Below, piece after piece: positions 1 to 8,848 of a stretch of 64,000 nucleotides of DNA. Every line of letters begins with the position of its first letter. Within the stretch, counting starts at the first letter, position 1. Under the pieces are notes generated by a model. The model did not search any database and was not told where the DNA came from. It saw nothing but the letters and a program-made list of their open reading frames with translations. This DNA is from Myxococcales bacterium (lineage in GTDB: Bacteria > Myxococcota_A > Polyangia > Polyangiales > Polyangiaceae): assembly GCA_016712525.1 (NCBI GenBank), contig JADJQX010000006.1, positions 372,001 through 436,000 on the forward strand. The letters run 5' to 3'. Both the position numbers and the translations under genes were made by a program.

Positions 1-393
1 GGAATGGTGACCTCGCTCGTCGTCACGGCGGCGTGCGATCGCGGCGCGGACGAGCCCGTCGACCCCGTTTGGGGTAAACAACCGTGTGCGCACTGCGCCA
101 TGCTCGTCGGGGATCGGGCTCACGCCGCACAGGCCTCGTCCGGTGGCGATCGTTTCTACTTCGACGACGTCGGCTGCCTCGTGTTGTGGCTCGAGGAACG
201 CGGCTCCGGCGGAGCCCCTCGGCACGTATGGGTCAGAGACTCGGAGGCGCCGCGCTGGCTCGAGGCGCGCCATGCTCGGTACGCGGCCGGCGCCAAGACC
301 CCGATGGACTTCGGCTTCGAGGCGACGTCGACCGGCGGAGCGGGGTGGGACGACGTGCGTGTGGCCGTGATCGCCAAGGGGAAGGTGCGATGA
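1..393 (+). CDS. NosL-like copper-binding lipoprotein (5' end probably outside window)
   Basis: NosL-family proteins are periplasmic Cu(I) carriers needed for copper loading of nitrous oxide reductase and related enzymes. The readable part, about 129 residues from an ATG at position 4, shows the family signature CAHCAM (Cys-x-x-Cys-x-Met, about residues 28-33). It is followed by the conserved block around FYFDDVGCLVLWL and a late TPMDFGF block. A lipobox-like VTAAC lies only about ten residues after that ATG, too short for a normal lipoprotein signal, so the true start is probably upstream of the window. The stop overlaps the next ATG (ATGA at 390-393), which means an operon with the permease downstream. 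Copper binding is inferred from the motif; whether nosZ lies upstream cannot be seen. Confidence 0.8.
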   Translation, partial: GMVTSLVVTAACDRGADEPVDPVWGKQPCAHCAMLVGDRAHAAQASSGGDRFYFDDVGCLVLWLEERGSGGAPRHVWVRDSEAPRWLEARHARYAAGAKTPMDFGFEATSTGGAGWDDVRVAVIAKGKVR

Positions 394-1226
394 GCTCGCT
401 CACGGTCATGGTGCGTCTCGAGCTCGCCGACGCGCTCCGCTCGCGATGGGCGCTCTTCACGGCGGGGGTCTATGCCCTGGTGTTCGGCATGTTCGTGTGG
501 CTTGGCCTTCGCGAGAGCAGCGTGCTCGGGTTCACCGGGCTCTCGCGGGTGGTGCTCAACATGGCGAACGCCGTGGTCCTCGCGGTGCCCCTCGTGGCTC
601 TGGTCGCGACCTGTCAGACCGTCGTGCGGGCGCGCCAGAGCGGGTTCTTCGAGCTCATGATGTCGCAGCCGCTCCGCCGCTCCGACTGGTTCTACGGCGC
701 AGTCGTCTCGCGGTTCGTGGTCGTCGCCGGTCCGCTCGTCCTCCTGCTCGTGGGCGCGCTCGTGGTGGGGGCGATCGCGTCGCCACGGGACACCGCGCTC
801 GTATCGGTCGTGCTGCGCAGCCTCGCCGTGACCGCGGCGCTCTCATGGGCGTTCATCGGGCTCGGGTTTCTCGTCTCGACGCGCGCGCGTACCCCCGAGC
901 GCGCCACGGTCGCCGCGCTGCTCGTGTGGCTCATGGCGAGCGCGCTCCACGACTTTGCGCTCATCGGGCTACTCCTGCGCGTGAGGCTCTCGCCCCAGGT
1001 GGTCTTCGCGCTCGCCGCAGCGAACCCCGTCGAAGCGGCGCGCATCGCGATCCTCGGGGCCATCGATCCGGAGCTCTCCGTGCTCGGGCCCGTGGGCTTC
1101 TGGCTGGCGCATTCGCTCGGACCGACGCTCTCCGTGGTCGTCGGGGTCGCCTGGCCGCTCTGCCTAGGGACCGCCGCGCTCGTGCGGGCGGAGCGCACCT
1201 TGTCGCGGTCCGATCTCGTGGGCTGA
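390..1226 (+). CDS. NosY-like ABC-2 type permease
   Basis: Predicted integral membrane subunit of an ABC transporter, 278 residues, with about six hydrophobic segments. It opens with MSSLTVMVRLELADALRSRW, the usual short cytoplasmic start of ABC-2/NosY permeases, and has the first membrane span directly after it. NosY works with the ATPase NosF and the periplasmic NosD in maturing the copper sites of nitrous oxide reductase. No ATPase gene is in view, so it should lie upstream. I chose ATG 390 because it overlaps the NosL stop, because the protein begins there at the family's normal N-terminus, and because upstream in-frame sequence looks non-coding. Other ABC-2 exporters share this fold, so the Nos role rests on the NosL and cytochrome neighbours. 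Confidence 0.78.
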   Translation: MSSLTVMVRLELADALRSRWALFTAGVYALVFGMFVWLGLRESSVLGFTGLSRVVLNMANAVVLAVPLVALVATCQTVVRARQSGFFELMMSQPLRRSDWFYGAVVSRFVVVAGPLVLLLVGALVVGAIASPRDTALVSVVLRSLAVTAALSWAFIGLGFLVSTRARTPERATVAALLVWLMASALHDFALIGLLLRVRLSPQVVFALAAANPVEAARIAILGAIDPELSVLGPVGFWLAHSLGPTLSVVVGVAWPLCLGTAALVRAERTLSRSDLVG

Positions 1227-1274
1227 CCCGCGCGGCCGGTCCGTCATTTCCATGCATCGAAGGAGTCACGTGTC

Positions 1275-1694
1275 ATGAAGAGCCTCGTCGTCCTAAGCCT
1301 CCTCGCCGCCCTCGCCGGTTGCAGCAAATCCGAACCCGCTCAGGGGACGGCCGCCACGAACGGCCCCTCCACCGCGACGCCCTCGGGGCCGAGCGGAGGA
1401 GGCAAGATCGACATGGCCGCGGCGAAGACCATCTACGATTCGCGCTGCGGCGCGTGCCACGGGCTCACCGGCAAGGGTGACGGTGCCGGAGCCGCAGCCC
1501 TTAACCCGAAGCCGCGGAACTACACCGACAAAGCATGGCAGTCGTCCGTCACGGACGAGCAAATCCGAAAGACCATCGTCTACGGCGGGGCCGCCGTCGG
1601 GAAGAGCCCGGTGATGCCGGGCAGCCCCGACCTCGACTCGAAGCCCGAGGTCGTCGACGGGCTCGTCGCCATCGTGCGCGGGTTCGGAAAGTAG
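1275..1694 (+). CDS. Monoheme c-type cytochrome lipoprotein
   Basis: A 139-residue exported cytochrome c. It has a lipoprotein signal ending LAALAGC (Cys16), a low-complexity Ser/Thr/Pro linker, then a single heme site CGACH at about residues 57-61. A distal Met for axial ligation is likely in the KSPVMPGSPD segment. The fold is that of class I c-type cytochromes that pass electrons in the periplasm. An AGGAG ribosome site at 1261-1265 sits nine bases before the ATG. It follows the permease by 48 bp in the same direction. Clade II nitrous oxide reductase clusters commonly carry small c-type cytochromes, so it could feed electrons to NosZ. That role is inference from position. Confidence 0.85.
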   Translation: MKSLVVLSLLAALAGCSKSEPAQGTAATNGPSTATPSGPSGGGKIDMAAAKTIYDSRCGACHGLTGKGDGAGAAALNPKPRNYTDKAWQSSVTDEQIRKTIVYGGAAVGKSPVMPGSPDLDSKPEVVDGLVAIVRGFGK

Positions 1695-1937
1695 AGTCGA
1701 TCGAACCTGCGCCGGGATGCGTCGGCCCGCTGGGCGCGCCCGCGCAGGGCTCTCCTGCCATGATGGCCAACGCGTCGAAAAGAACGAAGAATATGGCGTG
1801 GGGCGGGCGGATGGCGAGGGGGCGGTGAGCTCGCCGAGAGCCCGTTCGTCGCGAGTAGGGTCCGTCCGTCGGCCTCGACGTCCCTTTCTTCGCTGCGCCG
1901 ATGAATCACGCGGGGTGGGCCTCGTCCGTCCGCGACC

Positions 1938-2420
1938 ATGCCGCGCGTCCATGCCATCTTCGCACTGTGGGCTTGCGCCCTGGCTTGTTTCCCGAGCACG
2001 CGTATGGGGGAAGCCGCCGTGACGGCCTCGCGTGAGGGGCCGTGCCTCGGCGTCGCGGACGACGAGATCGACCGGCTCGGGGAGCTCTCGGTCGCGAGCA
2101 TCGGGGTGTGGGACGTCGAGCGGCAAGGGGAGCTCTGGAGCACGACGTCGAAGGACCCCCCCGGGAGAGCGCTCCTCTTCGACAAGGGGACGTGCGTGCC
2201 CTACGGGACCGCGCCCCTCGGCTTCTCGCAAGCGCCGTCGCCAGCCCCGCGGCTCGAGCCAGGGCACGTGTACGAGCTCACGGTGAGCGCGTCGCCGACG
2301 ACCCAGAAGCGCGACGGCACGCAGGGATACACGCAGCGGTTCTGTCTCTCCGGACGAGACGGCAAGACGCTCGTGCTCCTCGCTCCGAACGTCGCGAGGT
2401 GCGGCCCTCTGCCGCGCTGA
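1938..2420 (+). CDS. Hypothetical exported protein, possible lipoprotein
   Basis: A 160-residue protein not recognised as any known family. The N-terminus MPRVHAIFALWACALAC has a short hydrophobic stretch ending in ALAC, compatible with a lipobox, so it may be membrane-anchored; an ordinary signal peptide is the alternative. The rest has about four Cys, including one in EGPCLGV near residue 35, one in KGTCVPYG near residue 98 and a final NVARCGP, which suggests one or two disulfides in an exported domain. There is no clear ribosome site. It is separated by 243 bp from the cytochrome and 78 bp from the radical SAM gene, so it may be a single-gene unit. No function is proposed. Confidence 0.6.
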   Translation: MPRVHAIFALWACALACFPSTRMGEAAVTASREGPCLGVADDEIDRLGELSVASIGVWDVERQGELWSTTSKDPPGRALLFDKGTCVPYGTAPLGFSQAPSPAPRLEPGHVYELTVSASPTTQKRDGTQGYTQRFCLSGRDGKTLVLLAPNVARCGPLPR

Positions 2421-2498
2421 CTCTTCGTGGGCTGGGGCAGGCCGGTGGCGGGCGGATCGTGACCGCTCGCCTCTGCCGCGCGGGCGAGGGCCTCGGTC

Positions 2499-4148
2499 GT
2501 GATGCAAGCTCGTCGCATGATTCGCATCGCCCCCGACGAGCCCTTTCGTACCCCGGTTGCGCAGCCGCGCCTGCCCCGCGCCATGCGCGAGCCCCCGGCG
2601 CTCGATCCGCGGCCTTCGCGAGCGGTGGCCCGGTCGCACGCGCTCCTCGTGAACCCGTTCTACGCGAAGGACCCGAACGCGAGCTTCGGCAAACATGCGC
2701 TCACGCCGACGCTCGCGCTCACCAGCATCGCCGCCGCGACGCCCTCCGGATGGAGCGTGGAGATCTTCGACGAGAACCTCTTGCTCGGCGCGCCGCCGTG
2801 CGATCCGTGCCCCGAGGTGGTCGGCATCTCCGTGCACCTCACGTTCGCCGAGCGCGCGTTCGAGCTCGCGCGGTACTACCGCGCCCGGGGGGCCAAGGTG
2901 GTGCTCGGTGGGCTCCACGTGCTCTCGTGCCCGGAGGACTGCGCGCCTCACGCGGACGCGCTCGCGCTCGGAGAAGGGGTCGCCCTCTGGCCTCGCATTC
3001 TGGAGGACGCGGCGCGGGGCGAGCTTCGCCCGAGGTACGAGGCGGCGTTCGACGGGGACTATGCGCGTGAGCCCGCCCCCCGTCGTGATCTCTTGCCTCG
3101 CGAGTCGTTCCTCACGACGACGTCGCTCAACGCGACGCGCGGGTGCCACAACCGCTGTGGGTTCTGTTACCTCGCGACCGACGGGCTCAAGATGCCGTAC
3201 CGCCTCCGCGAGCCCGCGCAGATCGCGAAAGAGATCGAGGCCGACGGGCAGCCCTATGCCGTCTTCACGGACAACAACCTCGGCTCGAACCGCGCTTACC
3301 TCCGGGAGCTGTGCCGGGTGCTCGCGCCCCTCGGCATCATCTGGAGCGCCGCCGTCACGATCGACGTCACCGACGACCCGAGCCTCGTTCGCGCCATGGC
3401 CCTCTCGGGCTGCACGGGGGTCTTCGTGGGGTTCGAGTCCCTCACGGACGAGAACCTCTCCGACGCGCGCAAGAAGACCCCGCGCGCCGAAGACTACCTC
3501 AGGCGCGTCCGGCTCCTGCACGAGCATGGCATCCAGGTGAACGGGAGCTTCGTCGTAGGGTTCGAGCACGACACGAAGGCGTGTTTCGCCGAGCTCGCCG
3601 AGTGGGTGATCGCGGCGCGGCTCGAGTCGGCCACGTTCCACATCTTGACTCCGTACCCGAGCACCCCGCTCTTCCGAAAGCTCGAGGCCGAGGGGCGTAT
3701 CCTCCACCGCGAGTACTCGAAGTACGACACCGCGCACGCCGTGTTTCGGCCGAAGCACATGACCCCCGAGGAGCTCGAGCACGGGTACGCGTGGCTCTAC
3801 CAGCGGGTGTTCATGCCGGACGCGATCTGGGCGCGAAGGCCGACCGATCCGCGCGCCGTGCCCGCGTACCTCGCGATGAGCCTCCTCTACAAAAAGAGCA
3901 ACCCGCTCTGGCACGCGCTGATCGCGACGGGCCAGGTGCGGAGGGTGTGGTCGCCGATGGTGTCTCTCACGAGGCGGAGGCACGCGCGGTTTCGGGAGGA
4001 GCTCCGCGGGAAGGACTCGAGCGATCCGTTCGCCCCGCGCGACGAGCTCCCGCTCCCGGGGTACGTGGTGCCAGGTCCGCGACCTGGGCTCGCGTCTCCC
4101 GAGCGGCCCACGAGGCGCGCGTTGGCCGTCCTCCCCGCCGGGGTGTGA
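2499..4148 (+). CDS. B12-binding radical SAM protein
   Basis: A 549-residue radical SAM enzyme. Residues about 45-180 resemble a cobalamin-binding Rossmann domain of the family often found ahead of radical SAM cores (LLVNPFYAKDPN, then EVVGISVHLTFAE and KVVLGGLHV), but the classical DxHxxG cobalamin motif is not evident. The catalytic core begins with NATRGCHNRCGFCY, giving Cys216, Cys220 and Cys223, the CxxxCxxC ligands for the 4Fe-4S cluster. Further core elements are GCTGVFVGFESL and NGSFVVGFEHD. The C-terminal part after about residue 400 resembles the DUF4070-type tail. The start may be GTG 2499, ATG 2502 or ATG 2517. The substrate is unknown; no peptide or lipid biosynthesis partner is adjacent. 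Confidence 0.85.
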   Translation: MMQARRMIRIAPDEPFRTPVAQPRLPRAMREPPALDPRPSRAVARSHALLVNPFYAKDPNASFGKHALTPTLALTSIAAATPSGWSVEIFDENLLLGAPPCDPCPEVVGISVHLTFAERAFELARYYRARGAKVVLGGLHVLSCPEDCAPHADALALGEGVALWPRILEDAARGELRPRYEAAFDGDYAREPAPRRDLLPRESFLTTTSLNATRGCHNRCGFCYLATDGLKMPYRLREPAQIAKEIEADGQPYAVFTDNNLGSNRAYLRELCRVLAPLGIIWSAAVTIDVTDDPSLVRAMALSGCTGVFVGFESLTDENLSDARKKTPRAEDYLRRVRLLHEHGIQVNGSFVVGFEHDTKACFAELAEWVIAARLESATFHILTPYPSTPLFRKLEAEGRILHREYSKYDTAHAVFRPKHMTPEELEHGYAWLYQRVFMPDAIWARRPTDPRAVPAYLAMSLLYKKSNPLWHALIATGQVRRVWSPMVSLTRRRHARFREELRGKDSSDPFAPRDELPLPGYVVPGPRPGLASPERPTRRALAVLPAGV

Positions 4149-4185
4149 CACTTGCGCTGGGCCTGCGGGCGGGCGAGAACGTGGC

Positions 4186-4554
4186 ATGGACGGCGTGCGT
4201 GACGTTCGACGCGGCGACATCTACTGGGTGGTGGATCCTTCGGGGGGGAGCGTGCCGCCGATCGCGCACCCGCACGTCGTCGTCCAAGACGACGTCCTCA
4301 ACGCGTCTCGCCTGTCGACGGTGGTCGTGGTGGCGTTGACGACGAACCTCCGCCGCGCCACGGAGCCCGGGAACGTGCGGCTCGACGAGGGCGAGGGGGG
4401 CTTGCCGAAGCCGAGCGTCGTCGTCGTGTCGCAGATCGTCTCGGTGGACAAAGCGAGCCTCGGCGAGAGGATCGGCGCGCTCTCGACGGAGCGGGTCGAC
4501 GCCGTGCTCGATGGGCTCGCGCTGCAGCAACGGTCGTTCGGGCGGTCTCCGTGA
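4186..4554 (+). CDS. MazF/PemK-like toxin, apparently without an antitoxin
   Basis: A 122-residue protein of the MazF/PemK/CcdB fold, whose known members are ribosome-independent mRNA interferases. Diagnostic features are the opening RGDIYWV (strand 1), the PHVVVQDD strand, the VVVVALTTNL segment and the KPSVVVVSQIVSVDK segment, which match the conserved beta-barrel core in order. Length is normal for the family. MazF-type toxins are usually preceded by a small antitoxin gene with a few bases of overlap. Here only 37 bp separate it from the radical SAM gene and no antitoxin-sized frame is visible on either side. It may be a solitary, decayed or regulated-in-trans toxin. Start ATG 4186 is followed within nine codons by the family motif. 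Confidence 0.8.
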   Translation: MDGVRDVRRGDIYWVVDPSGGSVPPIAHPHVVVQDDVLNASRLSTVVVVALTTNLRRATEPGNVRLDEGEGGLPKPSVVVVSQIVSVDKASLGERIGALSTERVDAVLDGLALQQRSFGRSP

Positions 4555-4627
4555 CGCGGGTGCCGTGACGCCGTGAGCGCGTGATTCTCGGTGGTCCTCT
4601 CCACGCGGAGGTGGGAGTATCGCCCGC

Positions 4628-7600
4628 ATGTCGCCGAGGTGGCGTTCTCTCTTCCTTGCCGCTGTTTTCGGGCTCTTGCCCATGGGGCTCGCGACCTTCG
4701 CGGAGGCCGAGGGGGGGCGTTTGGCGGACGCGGGCGGTGACGCCATCTCCGACACCGGCACGTCCGAGGCGGGAGAGGCGGGTGCCGAGCCTACGGCGGA
4801 CATACGCGCCATGCGCGTCACAGCCGAGGGCGTGCGCGCGCTCCAGCGGGGTGACCTCGCGCTTTCGATTGAGCCGGACTCGCTGTTCGGGCTCGACCTC
4901 GCGGACGAGCCGAAGGTCCGCGTGGAGCGCGCGCGCCTCGAGCTGCTCGTGCGCGTCGTAACGGTCGACGCTGCTCCGCCTCCGCGCACCGGGAAGACCT
5001 CGAAGGAGCCGTCCGATGCCTCGAGCGATGCCTCGCAGCCCGAGGCCCCGCCCGAAGGGCTGCTCGAGGCGCACCTCGAGCTCGATCGCGCACGCCTCGG
5101 GTTCCTCTCGCTCCCTCAGGCGGAGCGAGCGCGGCTCGTGGAGGCGCACCGCGAACGCCAGCGCGCGGCCGTACCCAAGGAGACCGAGGCCGAGCGCAAA
5201 GCGCGTGAGGCGGAAGAAGAACGTCAGCGGGTGCTCTCTCGCGCGCGGCAAGCTGCCACGGAAGCGGAGCGCGCCATCTCGGAGGAGCTCGCGCGGCTCC
5301 TCGACGTGTCACGTGAGCAGGTCGTGGTGGCGGAAAGGCTCGCCGGGGAGCGCGCGCGGGCGAGCGCACTCCGCGAAGGGCGCCTCAAGGCGCAGCGGCG
5401 GGCGCGAGAGGCACGAGAGCTCGGCCCAAAGGCTGCGGGTGAAGTGGCCGATGCTGCCTACGACGAGCTCCGGGACGTTCTTCGGGAGACGCGGGACGCG
5501 CTCGAGGCCGGGCTCCGGGCCGATGGAGCCCGCGTCGCGCCGAGGGCGGGAAAGGACACGCTCGAACCGCTCGGGCTCGAGTCGAACGAGGTTCGGGTGC
5601 TTCGGGCCAAGGTCGAGGCCGAGTCGGAGCGGCTCGAGGGGATCGCGATCGCCCAGCATGACGAGGAGCTCGCGCAGCTCCTCGACGACACGCAGACGCT
5701 CAACAAGGAGCGCCTGCTCCTCATCCCGTACCTCACTTCCGGCAAGCGGGAGAGCGTGACGGGCCTCTCCCTCGAGGGGAAAGGGCAAGCCGCGGCCGAG
5801 GTTCGCCAGCTCGGGCTCTTGCTCGCTTACCATAGGTACGTCGCGGTGAGATGGGTCCGCGGTTCTCGGGACACGGGGCTCGACGGCACGCTCGCGGCGA
5901 ACGCGCTGTTCGTGCTCGTCCAGCTCGCGCTCTTGGGTGCGGTGCTCGCTTTCTGGAGAAAGCGGGCCGAGAAGGTCGTCGATTTCGCCATCGCGAGGCT
6001 CCGTGAGAGCGAGCGCGCCGAGAAACGGCAAAGCCCGAGCAACCTCTTGCTCTTCGTTTCGTTCTTGCGGCGCGTGCGCTCGCCCCTCGAATGGTTCGTG
6101 TTCGTGGTCGTGCTCGACGCGCTCCTGCCGGTCACCGTGGCTACTCTCATCGAGGTCGACGTGCTCGTGGTCGCGCTCACGTGGACGTTCGCAGGCCGCG
6201 TCGTGGTCGAGGCGCTCGACGCCCTCGCCGCGTACGGGACGCTCGCGCGGGTGAAGACCAAGGAAGAGGTCGAGTCTCGAGGTCTCCGCCATAGGTCGCT
6301 CGCGTTGCTCGCGCGCGTCGTGGTGGTCTTCGGTGTCGCGCTCGTCTTGTGCGGCAGGCTCGTCGGGCGTGGGGCGATCTTCGAGTGGCTGTTCTCCGCG
6401 TCCTGGGTCGTCGCAGGGGGGGTGGCGCTCGTGCTCGTCCGCTGGTGGCGTGAGCCGGTCTTCGAGCGGCTGCGCGGGCTCCGCAAGCCGAACGCGTTCG
6501 AGCGTTGGGCCCTCGGACACGACCGAGGATGGGCGAGCTTCATCGCCGCGGCGAGCGCGGCCTCGTACCTGCTGGTCGGTGGTGGTCTTCGCTCCGTGCG
6601 CGGGTGGGTAGGCCGATTCGACGTGACCCGCCGTGCCCTCGCGTACCTGTTTCGACGAAAGCTCGATCGGTTGGGGCAGGATACCCAAGCGCGAGAGCTG
6701 TCCCCGCTGGAGCCCGATCTCGTTGATGCGCTCGGTCCTCATCGTGCCGCCATGGTGGACGCTTCCCCGCCTTCGAGCGCCGAGGCATTCAGCCGGGTGC
6801 GGGGGCGTATCACGCGCTCCGAGCCGGGGATCGTAGCCATCGTGGGCGAGCGCGGCATGGGGAAATCTACGGCCCTCTCGGCGCTCGGAGAGGGAGTAGA
6901 CGGGATCGTGTCGCTCGAGGTGTTGGGGGCGAGCCTCGACGACCTGACCCGGAGGCTCGGCGAGCATGCGGGGAAGACGACGGGGAAGCTGCCGGACGTG
7001 GTCCGCGCGCTCGGCGCCTCGGGGACGCGAGCCGTCTTTCTCGACGACGCCCAGCGGCTCGTCGTGCCGGCGATGGGGGGCCTCGCGGCGTTCGACGCGC
7101 TGCTCGCGGCGGTGGGGGCCCACGGCGGGGGCATCGTGTGGGTGCTCGCCATCGACGATGTCGTCTGGCGGTTCCTCGTGCAGGCACGGTCGGCGCGGCC
7201 GGTGTTCGACGACATCTGGATCCTCGAACCGTTCGGGGAGGAGGCCATCGGCGGCTTGCTCCGCGAGCGAACCGCAGCGGTCGGCCTCTCTCCGAGCTAC
7301 GAGCTCCTCCTCGACGTCGCCTTGCCCGAGAAGGACGAGGTGGAGCGTCGCGAGGCGCTCGTCGCGCGTGCCGCGAGCTACGACAGGCTCGTGTGGGACC
7401 ATGCCGGAGGGAATCCGGGCGTCGCGCTCCACCTGTGGAGCCGCTCTCTCCGACGCGACGAGGGTGGCGCGTGCTTGGTGACACCGTTCGTCTCCCCGGA
7501 GCCGAAGGATCTCGAGCGCCTGCCGGATGCCGTGCTGTTCGTGCTCCGTGCCGTGCTCCAGCTCGATCCCGCGCGGCCGGAGGCGATCGCCGAGGCGACG

Positions 7601-7753
7601 AACCTCCGCGCCTTCGAGGTGAACGACGCGCTCCGATATGCGGAGGGGCGCGGCTACGTGGAGGCGGTACCCGGCGGGTACCGAGTCACGTGGGAATACT
7701 ATCGCGTCGTGGTCCTCTTTCTCCAACGTCGCCATCTCTTGGTGTCCACATGA
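4628..7753 (+). CDS. Exported coiled-coil, multi-pass membrane ATPase coupled to MscS
   Basis: A 1041-residue protein. Order of parts: hydrophobic signal/anchor at about 8-25; a long charged Glu/Arg/Ala-rich region, about 100-400, likely coiled coil and periplasmic; a cluster of hydrophobic spans, about 420-690; then a cytoplasmic P-loop NTPase domain. The Walker A motif GERGMGKST is at about 739-747 and a Walker B-like AVFLDDAQR near 802. The last 80 residues look like a winged helix (AEATNLRAFEVNDALRYAEG). The domain is closest in style to AAA/STAND-type ATPases. Its stop overlaps the start of the MscS gene (ATGA at 7750-7753), which implies coupled translation and a shared complex. An ATP-dependent gate or tension sensor for the channel is inference. 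A decayed copy of this same pair lies at about 22990-23540. Confidence 0.72.
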   Translation: MSPRWRSLFLAAVFGLLPMGLATFAEAEGGRLADAGGDAISDTGTSEAGEAGAEPTADIRAMRVTAEGVRALQRGDLALSIEPDSLFGLDLADEPKVRVERARLELLVRVVTVDAAPPPRTGKTSKEPSDASSDASQPEAPPEGLLEAHLELDRARLGFLSLPQAERARLVEAHRERQRAAVPKETEAERKAREAEEERQRVLSRARQAATEAERAISEELARLLDVSREQVVVAERLAGERARASALREGRLKAQRRAREARELGPKAAGEVADAAYDELRDVLRETRDALEAGLRADGARVAPRAGKDTLEPLGLESNEVRVLRAKVEAESERLEGIAIAQHDEELAQLLDDTQTLNKERLLLIPYLTSGKRESVTGLSLEGKGQAAAEVRQLGLLLAYHRYVAVRWVRGSRDTGLDGTLAANALFVLVQLALLGAVLAFWRKRAEKVVDFAIARLRESERAEKRQSPSNLLLFVSFLRRVRSPLEWFVFVVVLDALLPVTVATLIEVDVLVVALTWTFAGRVVVEALDALAAYGTLARVKTKEEVESRGLRHRSLALLARVVVVFGVALVLCGRLVGRGAIFEWLFSASWVVAGGVALVLVRWWREPVFERLRGLRKPNAFERWALGHDRGWASFIAAASAASYLLVGGGLRSVRGWVGRFDVTRRALAYLFRRKLDRLGQDTQARELSPLEPDLVDALGPHRAAMVDASPPSSAEAFSRVRGRITRSEPGIVAIVGERGMGKSTALSALGEGVDGIVSLEVLGASLDDLTRRLGEHAGKTTGKLPDVVRALGASGTRAVFLDDAQRLVVPAMGGLAAFDALLAAVGAHGGGIVWVLAIDDVVWRFLVQARSARPVFDDIWILEPFGEEAIGGLLRERTAAVGLSPSYELLLDVALPEKDEVERREALVARAASYDRLVWDHAGGNPGVALHLWSRSLRRDEGGACLVTPFVSPEPKDLERLPDAVLFVLRAVLQLDPARPEAIAEATNLRAFEVNDALRYAEGRGYVEAVPGGYRVTWEYYRVVVLFLQRRHLLVST

Positions 7754-8649
7754 GAGCCAAACCCTCGCTTCCGCTCGTCGTTCTCGTCGTGCTGCTCCTG
7801 CCCGCGTCGGCCATGGCAGAGGACGCTCCCGACCTCACCAAGCTCGCGGGGTTCGTGAGGTGGACAGGCATCCTCATGTCCGTCCCCGTCATGGTCGCTG
7901 GCGCCGTGGGCCTGCGCATCGTCGAGTCGATCGCTACTCGGCTCGGACGCAGGTTCACGAACCGGCGCCCCCTCGTACAGAAGTGGGAGTCGATCCTTCG
8001 GTTCGCCGTCTACATCGTAACGGGGAGCGTGTGTGTATGGCTGTCGTTCCGCATCGACACGACGACGCTCACGGTCATCGGGGGCACGCTGGCCGTAGCG
8101 GTGGGTTTCGCCCTCCGGGACCTCATCGCGTCGTTCATCGCCGGCATCACCATCATGTTCGACCGGCCCTTCCAAGTGGGGGATCGTGTCGAGTTCGCGG
8201 GGCAATACGGTGATATCGTGCAGATCGGGCTGCGCAGCGTGCGGATGAACACCCTCGATCACAACATCATCACGATCCCGAACAGCCGCGTACTCACGGA
8301 CGTGACGGCGAGCGGCAACTGGGGGGCGCTCGAGATGCAGACGCCGTTCGACTTCTACGTCGGCCTCGATCAAGACATCGAGCTCGCACAGGAGATCGTG
8401 CGCGAGGCGTGCCTCACGAGCCCGTACGTCTTCTTGGCGAAGGAGGTGCCGGTGCTGTGCAAGCAGGTCATCTTGGGGGACTACTGCGCCATGCTGCTAA
8501 AGGCGCGCCCGTACGTCTTCGACTGCAAATACGAGAAGGCGTTCGAGACGGACGTGCACCTCCGCGTGAGGAAGGCCTTCAAGAAGCACGGGATTTTGCC
8601 GCCTGCCGTGCTCCACAGGCGCCAGGACGACCCACGCGCTCAAGTGTGA
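7750..8649 (+). CDS. MscS-family small-conductance mechanosensitive channel
   Basis: A 299-residue channel of the MscS family, which opens on membrane tension to release solutes during hypo-osmotic shock. It starts with a cleavable-looking signal (VVLLLPASAMAED), then two membrane spans. The third, pore-lining span is Gly/Ala-rich, running into GFALRDLIASFIAGITIMF, followed by the diagnostic FQVGDRVEFAGQYGDIVQIG beta domain and the ITIPNS element. The vestibule domain fills the last 120 residues. I chose ATG 7750 because it overlaps the ATPase stop by four bases and gives the signal peptide; the same frame is open further upstream but lies inside the ATPase gene. Unlike a generic MscS it is co-translated with an ATPase. 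Confidence 0.9.
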   Translation: MRAKPSLPLVVLVVLLLPASAMAEDAPDLTKLAGFVRWTGILMSVPVMVAGAVGLRIVESIATRLGRRFTNRRPLVQKWESILRFAVYIVTGSVCVWLSFRIDTTTLTVIGGTLAVAVGFALRDLIASFIAGITIMFDRPFQVGDRVEFAGQYGDIVQIGLRSVRMNTLDHNIITIPNSRVLTDVTASGNWGALEMQTPFDFYVGLDQDIELAQEIVREACLTSPYVFLAKEVPVLCKQVILGDYCAMLLKARPYVFDCKYEKAFETDVHLRVRKAFKKHGILPPAVLHRRQDDPRAQV

Positions 8650-8755
8650 GGCTTGCCGCCGTCGCGGGGCGCCCTAGCAGCCCGGTGATTTTCTCCCGTC
8701 GGCCGCTCGCCGCCGCATCCCGACCGCCTTCGTTGCGATCCTGCGTGCGTTCTCA

Positions 8756-8769
8756 CCTACAAAAGTAGG
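8756..8769. terminator. Small hairpin between convergent genes
   Basis: CCTAC-AAAA-GTAGG forms a perfect 5-bp stem with a 4-base loop in the 199-bp gap between the convergent MscS and lipoprotein genes. There is no U-run after it, so it is at best a weak bidirectional terminator. The rest of the gap shows nothing else recognisable. Confidence 0.25.
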
Positions 8770-8848
8770 CTCCGCGCGCTCCTCGGATCGCGCCTCGGCG
8801 GGTCGGGCGCGGACGTCGAACGGCCTCGGTCCGAGAATCAACAGGCTG

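Noticed and set aside
1293..4220. A 975-codon open frame on the minus strand
   Set aside because: It lies opposite the cytochrome, the 1938 gene and the radical SAM gene; it is Arg/Pro/Glu-rich, has no domain and arises from the high-GC third-position bias.
5309..7735. An 808-codon minus-strand frame opposite the ATPase gene
   Set aside because: Shadow of a real gene: charged, no motifs, while the plus strand has clear ATPase and membrane segments.
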